Shown here in pieces: positions 1-8,420 of a DNA stretch of 64,000 nucleotides. Each line of letters starts with the position of its first letter. Position 1 is the stretch's first letter. Location: NCBI GenBank assembly GCA_964016875.1, contig OZ024724.1, forward strand, positions 5,814,501 to 5,878,500. Direction: 5' to 3'. This DNA is from Fallopia convolvulus. Taxonomy: Eukaryota > Streptophyta > Magnoliopsida > Caryophyllales > Polygonaceae. The position numbers and the translations under genes were made by a program. Under the pieces are notes generated by a model that was not told where the DNA came from, made no database searches, and saw only the letters and a program-made list of their open reading frames with translations.

Positions 1-747
1 TTGATTCGATATACATCACACACTTTTACTATATACAATATCACACTATTAAATTACATTAATAACCTTTTTTCAAAAGAAAGTAAATAAATTATCAAAA
101 AATAAAAAATCTACTATTCTGAACCATTTAATAAACTTCACACGCACGATATTGAGAAAACTCTCGTATCAACTAAGATCATCGATTCCACCATGACCAT
201 CAACTCAAAACACGCAGCCTCCTACTAAAAAAACTCTTGTATCAAAAAAAAAAAAAAGCTCTTGTATCAACCATTTATTTACTCACTTCTCTTCGATGAT
301 TAATATCTACTAAAATTAGATTGATCTCCATTTACCTTAACTTTAATGGATGAATAATTGAAACTAATTTCAATCTACCTTAGCTTAAATCATAGTAATA
401 ATTAATATGCATGGTGAAAGAACTACGACATTTTCATAGGTTAATTCAACGATTTATTAGAATAAAATATATATTAATAATATACATATTATGCCTCATT
501 ATGAGACCAGTTAAATGGTAAGGACCAAAAATACAAAATTTATCCTTACAAAACTGTGATGGACAAATTTACAATAGTCCCTAAAACCTTCTACACCATA
601 GCAAATTACCACTTTCAAACTTAAAACCAATTAAAATTTGACGACCACAAAGCGCGCGTGAATGCTAATTTGTGGTTTAATTTGGGGGAAAAATTCACAA
701 TTATGAATCAATTCAACCCTCAAAATTAATTAATTAATTAATCAAGT
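1..747. other. AT-rich non-coding flank
   Basis: No convincing gene, RNA or transposon end is visible. The segment is AT-rich with short A runs. Its last part is presumably the 3' untranslated region of the minus-strand gene that ends at 748. Confidence 0.5.
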
Positions 748-1212
748 TCATACTCTGACAACGCCGATGGAGTTAAGGGCCTGCGCCCGAATCTTCTGGT
801 AAACCATTCCGATCATCATCGCCGAAGCACCGCCGATCATTTCCTCCTCGACGACGTCGTTTTCGGGTTCATCGAGCTCAAAGACTCTGTCGCCGAAGTC
901 GGCCGAGGCGTAGCTGGTCTTGGCTCTAGAGACGCTGGAGGTCGCCGCCGGAGAAGCGGGGGTGAAGGTCGGCGGTGGAGGGAGAGGCGGCGGCGGCGGA
1001 GGGGCCGATTGGACGCCGCCGTCGGCCATGTGGAGGGGGCGGATGGAGCTTACGATCATGGATATGGTGCCGGGGGCAGTGGTGGGTGGCGACTCGGGCT
1101 TTTTGGCGGTGTGGCTGGAGCCGAAGACGGCGGCGTAGAGGGCGTGCATGAGGCCGCGCTTCTTCTTCTTCGGCGTGGTGGGCATCTTGCCGGCGTAATG
1201 TATTTCGCTCAT
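748..1212 (-). CDS. small proline-rich plant protein, function unknown
   Basis: A single open frame of 154 codons without introns. The N-terminus has a lysine-rich patch (TPKKKKRG, about residues 13-20) that could act as a nuclear or nucleic-acid-binding signal. The centre (about 69-90) is a polyproline stretch, followed by a Ser/Ala-rich part, an acidic part (DEPENDVVEEE) and a hydrophobic, Met-rich C-terminus. I see no signal peptide or catalytic motif and do not recognise the family. Local GC is much higher than the surroundings, as expected of a plant exon. A TATA-like box lies about 130 bp upstream. This is the only candidate host gene; the two plus-strand frames over it look like GC-rich shadows. 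Confidence 0.65.
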   Translation of the reverse strand: MSEIHYAGKMPTTPKKKKRGLMHALYAAVFGSSHTAKKPESPPTTAPGTISMIVSSIRPLHMADGGVQSAPPPPPPLPPPPTFTPASPAATSSVSRAKTSYASADFGDRVFELDEPENDVVEEEMIGGASAMMIGMVYQKIRAQALNSIGVVRV

Positions 1213-1340
1213 GGTGATTAGCGTATTAGTTAGTTTAAATTAATATAGAGTTGATCAACCGAGATCGCCCTGAAGAAAGTGCAGGGCGATTGATCGATTG
1301 ATGATGGTTGGGATCGATCGGGGGAAATTGGATGCTTGAG

Positions 1341-1349
1341 TTTTATATG
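1341..1349 (-). promoter_or_regulatory. TATA-like box of the 748-1212 gene
   Basis: On the minus strand this reads CATATAAAA, about 130 bp upstream of the start codon. That is a plausible position for a plant core promoter with a 5' leader of about 100 bp. It was identified by position and base composition only. Confidence 0.4.
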
Positions 1350-1544
1350 TGGGGTTGATGTTGGGTTGTGATTATTGGTGGTGAGAATTCTTTGTTTAGT
1401 TTTTGAGGGTTGAAATCAAATCGAGATTTGAGAGCGTTTAGATCATTCATTTTGACCCTGAGGGGAGGGGATTGGCTTCAAAAGGGTTTGCCGGATTTTT
1501 TTTTTTTTGTTATTCAATTGATTTGCATAGGTAGATAAACCCAA

Positions 1545-1553
1545 TTTTGATTA
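1545..1553. repeat. 9-bp target duplication, left copy (MULE)
   Basis: TTTTGATTA; the identical 9-mer lies at 12157-12165, immediately outside the other end. Nine base pairs is the usual Mutator duplication length. Confidence 0.75.
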
Positions 1554-1594
1554 GGACGAATTAATTATATAGCAAAAATTAGGGGATAATTAGG
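1554..1594 (+). repeat. MULE left terminal inverted repeat (imperfect)
   Basis: It starts GGACGAATTA and is followed by AGCA and then TAATTAGG at positions 34-41. The right end read inward starts GAACAAATTT, with AGCA and TAATTAGG at nearly the same offsets. The blocks are collinear but interrupted, so this is a weak repeat of about 41-43 bp. Confidence 0.65.
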
Positions 1595-2117
1595 TGGATA
1601 TTAGGAGAATTGGGAAAATTAGGTAAATAGCAAAAACGGATCGCGCGCACCCATATTCCGCGAAACTCGATGTCTTCCTTCCTCACGCTAGCTTCTCATC
1701 GCTTTCTCGATCCTATTGTCATCGTTTTCGCGATTGAAATCAGTCGATTTCATTCCAGTTGTCATCACGAACGCATTGGTATTCGTTTTTGCGGTCGATT
1801 CCAGTCATCAAAAGTTTCGCGCAAAATTTCACCATTGAAAACTCGTCGAATTCATTCCAGGTGTCATAAAAAACGACCGATTACTAGTCGTTTTTCGAGA
1901 TCGAATCCTGTATCCTGTCGTCTACAACAATCGTTTTATCTACAAGGCAATCAAAATCCTTTGTCTTGTCATCTACAGAGGCAAGTTTCCCAGACACTGT
2001 CATCATATTCGCGACATTTAATCTACATACGTAACAAAGTTTCAATTTTGATGTTAGATATGCCATGTAACAACTGTCATCATCAGGTTTATGGGATGAC
2101 AATTCAATAAAACGATT
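1595..2117 (+). promoter_or_regulatory. left subterminal region and probable transposase 5' region
   Basis: There is no domain-bearing coding region. The stretch contains several TGTCATC copies (for example near 1708, 1759 and 1967), TTCGCG/CGTTTT blocks and a short coincidental open frame. It presumably holds the transposase promoter and transposase-binding sites, by its position between the terminus and the transposase start. Confidence 0.45.
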
Positions 2118-2622
2118 TTTTTGAAAAATCTCCTATTTGATGACACTGTTCATAATTACAGTCAAATTTGATGACAATGTTTGTGATAACAGCGGTGAAG
2201 TTTAGTTAGTAACGGTCTTTGTGATGACAATGTTCATGTTAGATGATGATAGTGTTAGATGATGACGGTGTTTTGATGATAGATGTTAGTGCTGATAGAT
2301 GTTAGTGTTTTGATGACATTGTTATATGATGACGGTGTTTTGATGATAGATGTTAGTGCTGATAGATGTTAGTGTTTTTGATGACAGTGTTCATGTTAGA
2401 TGATGACAGTGTTCATGTTAGATGATGACAGTGTTTTGATGATAGATGTTAGTGATGACAATAGTTCATCATGACAGTCTTTCATGATGACAGTGTTTTG
2501 ATGATAGATGTTAGTGAGGACAGTCTTTCATGATGACATATTCCATGTTTAGATGATGATATACTTTTTGATGATACATGTTAGTTGATGACAATGTTTG
2601 TGATTACAAATGATGACAGCAA
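2118..2622 (-). repeat. left subterminal TGATGACA tandem array
   Basis: TGATGACA (complement TGTCATCA) recurs every 20-40 bp. It is embedded in a longer degenerate unit of the form TGATGACAGTGTT, then GATGATAGATGTTAGTG. The array runs up to the transposase start codon, so it also forms the 5' leader. Its orientation is opposite to the array at the right end. Confidence 0.8.
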
Positions 2623-5008
2623 ATGGATATCAAGGTTCTAACTGTATGTGTTGGTGGAGGATGGAAGACAAATAATGGTGAATGTCTTTATATTAGTGAT
2701 GATGTAAATTCGAAAGCATTTTTGTTGGAAGAGGATGTAACACTAGACGATCTAAAGAAGATGATTGTGACAAGGTTTACAATGAACTCACAACCAGCAG
2801 AAATCAATCTATCACACCTACATCCAACAAAAAAGGTGACAAGTCCTTTCACAATTGAGACAGATGAAGATCTCAAATCATTCTACCAGATTAGCAACAA
2901 ACCTCAAGTTGCTTGGGGTTTGCCTATCTATGTTACAATAAATGGAAGAAGGAAAAGAAAAGAGCCTGCAACTGAGAATATGCAACTGTCATCGAAGGGA
3001 AAAGAGCTTGCAACTGAGAATATGCAACTGTCATCAAGTGTAAGCAACATCTACCAACCACTAGAAATGTATGATGCACATGAAAATGCAATGATATCTG
3101 ATGATGGTGATGAAGAAGTTGATCATCCACCAGATAGTCAGTTTGTTCAAGTAGGGCAACTGTTTGGAACAAAAGAAGATCTAAAGACTGCAATATATAA
3201 CCAAGCAATAAAGGAGAGCTATGGTTTCAAAGTGCACAGATCAAGGAAAGATTACTACTCGCTGAAATGTGTACATAAAGAATGTCAATGGCAATTGGTG
3301 GCATCAAAACTGAAAGGCTTGAGTTATTTTGAGGTGAAGAAATTCAATGAAAACCATACATGCCCATTCGAAGTGAGATGTTCAAGGCATATGCAACCAC
3401 CATATCAAATTATTGCACGGAAAATAAAAATAAGGTATGTTTATATTTTGTAATCACTGTCATCACTGTCATCTCTATCACCTCATGAAAATACATCGTT
3501 GTCATCACAGGTTTGATGGTGTTAACAAGGGACCAGACCCAAGTATGATCATGAATGACATGAGAAATGATTACTTGCAAAATATTAGCTACTGGAAAGC
3601 TTGGAAGGCACAACAATGGGCACAAGTGCTGATAAGAGGATCACCGGAAGAAAACTATGAGATGCTCCCTTCATATTGTCACATGATCAAAAGAATTAAC
3701 CAAGGCACTTACACATGCCTCGAAGTTGAAAGCCAAGGAAGATTCAAATATGTCTTCGTATCAATCGGAGCATCAATTAGAGGTTTAATCAATTGAGAAA
3801 GGTACTGTAATCACTATGATAAGCTGTCATCACTTATATTCATGACCGACTGTCATCAATTTTGATTTCTCATCTATCTTTATAATCAAATGCAGGTCAT
3901 TCAATTAGATGGGACGCATCTCCACAACAAATATTTGGGAGTTTTAATTACTGCTTCAGCACAAGATGCAAACCAACAGATATATCCTCTCGCTTATGCC
4001 ATAGTGGATTCTGAAAATGATAATGCTTGGAAGTGGTTTTTTGATCAGTTGCTAACTGTAATTCCATGCTCTAGTGAGTTAGTGTTCGTGTCAGATCGGC
4101 ATTTAAGCATTGGAAAATCTATTGAATCAGTCTACAGATGTGCAAAACACGTGATATGTATTCGACATTTGAAGCAAAATCTCATTACAAGATTCAAGGA
4201 AAAAGGGATTGCAAAGTTGTTCAAGCAAGCAGCTGAATCTTACACGATGACAGACTTCAACAAATACTTCCAAGATATTTGTTCAAAGAATCCAGATATG
4301 GGACAATATTTAAGGGATGCAGGACTAGAAAAGTGGTCAAGAGTACACTTTAATGGAGATAGGTACAACATAATGACCACAAACAACTCAAAAAGTCTCA
4401 ACAATGTTTTGAAACAAGCAAGATCTTTCCCTATTGTTGCTCTCTTAGAATTCATCAGAGATTTGTTGTCAAGATGGTTTGCAGAGTGTAAGCAAACAAA
4501 CCAAGAGAACACCAACCAACTGCCACCAAAAATACATAAGATTCTTGAGCTAAGATGCAAGAAATCAAAGAGATATGGCGTTAAAGTCCTAAATAATTCT
4601 CAATTCGAAGTCTTCAGTGGAGACTTCTCCGGTGTGGTCAATCTAACTCAGAAAACATGCAGTTGCCGGATGTTTGATTTAGAAAAAATCCCTTGTGTTC
4701 ATGCCCTTGCTGCAATTCAGCAAATGCAATACCCATTGAGAAGCTTTATCAGTGAGTACTACCAATTTGAAGCTTGGTCCTCAACATCCGAAGATTCAAT
4801 CTACCCACTTCCTCCAAAAACAGATTGGGATGTGCTTGTAGAAGTTAAAAGCACAATATGTCATCCACCAAATGTGAGAAGGATGACTGGGAGACCTAAA
4901 AGAAAAAGAATCCCTTCAAAAGGCGAGTTCAATACAAAGAGAAGCAGGAATGCTAAGAATGATAAGGTTTCAGCTGAATCAAGCAACACCGCAAATATTA
5001 TAGAATAG
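2623..5008 (+). pseudogene. MuDR/MULE transposase, three exons, one frameshift
   Basis: Exons: 2623-3434, 3511-3801 and 3896-5008 (about 738 residues). The role is cutting and joining of MULE ends. The N-terminal ~105 residues resemble the PB1-like domain of plant MULE transposases. A MuDR zinc-binding region follows (CVHKEC ... HTC, about 215-250). The core has Asp in IQLDGTHL and Asp in FVSDRHLSI 61 residues later, then CIRH (CxxH). A SWIM zinc finger (CSC ... CVH) and a basic C-terminus (GRPKRKR) follow. Exon 2 falls out of frame just before its donor: a T run at 3784-3786 appears one base short, giving a stop at 3794-3796. At 4391-4393 a Lys stands in TTNNSKSLN where relatives usually have Glu. 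Both introns contain TGTCATCA copies. Confidence 0.88.
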
Positions 5009-5550
5009 AATTTCCTTCAATTCCTTCTGCTGTCATCAGTACAATCGGATTGTTGTCATCGATCTACAATATTTCTGTTACTGTCATCATAAAACTGTTG
5101 TCATCAATATCAAGTACTATTCAACTGTTTTTATTACTGTCATCACTATTGTCGTTACAATTGTCATTTAAAACAAAATCAAATAAGAAAATGCATGTAT
5201 TGAATTGAATATGTTTGAATTCTCTCATATTCTCTCAGATAACATTCATTTATTACACATTCATCTATTACCCCCTATTCTGATGACATTATCAAACAGC
5301 CTATCATCAAAAAAAGCAATTTTCTATTTTCGAAGCATATCATCAAAAATAGCTTTAAATAAGACCAATGAATAGATAAAATCCATAAATACATTGTAAA
5401 AAAGGTGATGCATTCAAAAAGATTTGCTTTTAATTTGCTATTTTAAAATTCTCATATAAAAAGTATACTTCTATCATCACAAAACACTCTCATTCCAGAA
5501 AATAAAAAAAAAGTTCTCAACAACAGCAGAAAACACATTTCCATTCAACC
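5009..5550. other. spacer between transposase and SUMO-like gene
   Basis: An AT-rich spacer with several TGTCATCA-type octamers (around 5030-5150) and variants further on. It should hold the transposase polyadenylation site and the promoter of the SUMO-like gene. I cannot point to a specific TATA box. Confidence 0.5.
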
Positions 5551-5994
5551 ATGTCAAGAAGGAATGCCATAACCAGAAGAACCTACGCCAATCCATTCGT
5601 CACCTTCACGATGGTGAACGTTGAGGTAGAAATCAGTCCATATAATTCTTTTTTGTACACCGTATATTTCATGAAAACTAACAAGTTTTCTATTCCATGC
5701 ATAGACTAATGAGAGAACACCAATAAGAATAAGACCACACACACCATTGTCGATATTGGTGAACCGTTATAGCATTATGAACGGGGTACCACCAGGATAT
5801 ATGAGATTCTTCTTAAACGAAACCGATATCACATCACGGATTGGAGGAGACACTTATATTTCTGTAAGTATTCATGATAATCCAATTTCTTGTCATCAGA
5901 ACATATACATGACATCATGATAATGCTTTCTTTGCAGCTTGGCCTTAATGAAGATTCTGAGATTAGAGCAATCAAACCAACAATACAGCAATGA
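5551..5994 (+). CDS. SUMO-like (ubiquitin-fold) protein, three exons, no diglycine
   Basis: Exons: 5551-5625, 5705-5863 and 5938-5994, joined by GT-AG introns of 79 and 74 bp, all in frame. The product is 96 residues, the usual SUMO length. The SUMO pattern is present in order: a basic N-terminus (MSRRNAITRR), strand 1 (FVTFTMV), strand 2 (RTPIRIR), the hallmark helix start (PHTPLSILVNRY, compare SUMO TPLxKLMxAY), strand 3 (MRFFLN, compare IRFLFDG), and an acidic C-terminal strand (DSEIRAI, compare DEIDAM). The C-terminus has the same spacing as SUMO, but ends Gln-Gln instead of Gly-Gly. Covalent attachment by the normal pathway is therefore unlikely, and a non-covalent or competitor role is possible (inference). 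Intron 2 carries a TGTCATCA copy. I found no lesions. An alternative reading is chance open frames; the consistent splice phases and domain pattern argue against it. Confidence 0.75.
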
Positions 5995-6321
5995 AGGGTT
6001 TCTTATTCAATATTTTTCTTCTAGTTGGCGTTTTGACTGTTGTATGTTGCATTTCATGGGATTTTCTTTCTTTATCTGTCATCGAATTGTTTCCCATTTT
6101 AATATTAGTATGTAGCATCTCGTAAGATCTAATGTCATCCCAATTACTGTCATCACAGTTGAATATCAAAAAAGACATGAATTTTGCAAGAACAATTACT
6201 GTTATCATAATAAAAGGTTCTACAACTATTTATATCCATATCCTACGTTGTCATCAAGCACCTAAACAAAAGTTAAAACATTGTCATCAACCACTAGAAC
6301 TAACATTACTATCATCACAAA
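5995..6321. other. convergent 3' spacer between SUMO-like and ULP genes
   Basis: A non-coding stretch shared as the 3' region of two convergent genes. It contains several TGTCATC-type octamers (for example near 6079, 6133, 6149, 6249 and 6283). Confidence 0.5.
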
Positions 6322-7333
6322 TTACATTTCACTAACAATACATCTATATCCATCTCCAACAGCCAGATCCAATTTTTGATCAACCACCCAACGGAAGTTA
6401 TAAAAATCTATGGCCATCTTCTCTCTAATCGCCAGCATGTGTGCATTATCAAGACCTTCCAAGCTAAGTCCCGATGCAAGAGCTTCAATATACTTGATGC
6501 AATAGACACCACAATTACCACTTAAATTTTAAACAAAATGACTGAATTAATCAAAAAAAATATACATAATTACACAGGATAACTGAATTAAAATAACACA
6601 TGGCAACCTACCCAGAATAATCTTGACAAACCAAAGCGTCTCTAGACCAAGTGAAATCAGCATCCAAGCCCTCAAGATGGTCAAACTTTCCACTTTTCTT
6701 CATTAGAAACGGAAGCAGCTTGGTAAAAGGCTATATATAACTGGAAAGCTCCTCCATAGTATACAAATCCCGAGAACAGTCAAATACAGTCATGTGGCGA
6801 CGATGCAAGTTAATTTCCAATACAACCCAATGTTCACACCTCTCTTTTGAAAGGTGAACTGGTGTACAAACCTTTGTCACCTCACCACGAACCCATGATT
6901 TCCCAAATAGACGAGGCTTCCAACCAACAAAATAATCGAACACATCGCTTGGCACTTTATCATTTCGAACGATATAATGCTCAACTTCAAAAGTCGTGAA
7001 TCTCTTGTACCATATCCAATCCATAATAACCACATTCTTGAAGTCTTCATCATGATCATTTATAATTTTCCTCAAATAATACAAAGCCTCGCATAAATGC
7101 TACAAAAAGACATGAAATGTCACATAATTAATTTGACAACAAACAAAAATATCATTTGATCATATAATTACCTCATCTCCTAACCAAAGACCTCTAGTCT
7201 TGAGCAGTCTAAAAAATTTCTTGTTCAGCATTTGATCAGATCCAGCCACAGTAGCATTTTTTCACTAACACAAAAAAGAGACTTTCATCAGAGCATTATA
7301 AACATGCAGTCAACATCATCATCATCATCACAT

Positions 7334-7567
7334 AACTTTCATCACAATGCAATCAACACAAAAAAAACCTGTCATCATAACATTACTGTCATCATAACAT
7401 TATAAGCACACTATCATCACAAAACTGTCAGAACATTATTATCATCACATAACTGTCATCACAATGCAATCAACACAAAAAAAACCCTGTCATCATAACA
7501 TTACTGTCATCATAACCTTATAAATACACTATCATCTCAATACTATCATCACAAAACTGTCAGAACA
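7334..7567 (+). repeat. 117-bp tandem duplication inside ULP intron 3
   Basis: Two near-identical units start at 7334 and 7451. Each contains several TGTCATCA and TATCATCA octamers. The unit lies wholly inside the proposed third intron of the ULP gene (7265-7640). Confidence 0.75.
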
Positions 7568-8069
7568 TTACTATCATCACAAACTTCCATCACAAAAAAA
7601 AAAACAGATAACATAACTAATAAAAAAACAGATAACATACCCATTATTATACCAATCATAAAATGGTTTACGAACATCATCTTCATAAAAGGAATGCTTT
7701 GGAGCCTTAGGCGATCCAGCAACCCTCTTTTTCTTCTTATCCTTCTCAACAGTATAAGGAGTTGTGGTTGAAGCACCTGGCTTCAAAAATCTAGTAGACC
7801 TCCTAAGTTCAACTGTTTCCTTTGCATCATCATCAGATTGAACCGTTGGATTATGAAAAATTTCATCAATCACAGATGGTGCACCTTCTTTTGAAGCTTG
7901 AAACAAAGAACCAAAGAAATGACCATGCTCAGTAAGTTGAGAACAATTATCCATTACATCTTGTAAAAGTCCACGCATGTCAAAATCTAACTCATCCGAG
8001 GAGACAGAAAAAAAGCTTGAACCTAACACACCTGGGTCATCAATTCTGTCATCAACCTCTGCTTGATCT

Positions 8070-8420
8070 TTGACATGTTCATCAACATCTTCTATGTCAT
8101 CAACCCTTGCTTTATCCACAACTGGTTCTTCATGATTAACTTCCCTGTCATCACCACCAACTTGATCCTTCACCGATTCATCCTCATTAACTTCTTTGTC
8201 ATCACCACCGTGCTCTTTACCATCTTTCACAGGCTCAACCAACTCAGTTGCCTTGCTCTTGCCTTGCTCTTGCCTTGATATTCCTTCATCCACAACTGGT
8301 TCTTCATCATTAACTTCCCTGTCATCACCACCAACTTGATCCTTCACTGGTTCATCATCATTAACATCTTTGTCATGAACCAACTCAGTTGTCATCTTTG
8401 TCATCACATGCTCAACGAAC
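8070..8420 (-). repeat. acidic coding repeats in ULP exon 3
   Basis: On the minus strand this codes imperfect repeats built on GGDDREVN, EEPVVD and EPVKDQV. The repeated GATGACA octamer encodes the Asp-Asp pairs, so the nucleotide motif and the protein repeat coincide. Confidence 0.65.

Noticed and set aside
1670..2110. 146-codon plus-strand open frame near the MULE left end
   Set aside because: Its composition follows the TGTCATC repeats (His/Cys/Ser-rich). No domain is visible and it lies in the subterminal region.
2100..2622. CRISPR-like array of regularly spaced repeats
   Set aside because: Repeats are degenerate, spacing is irregular, spacers are not unique, and the context is a eukaryotic transposon.
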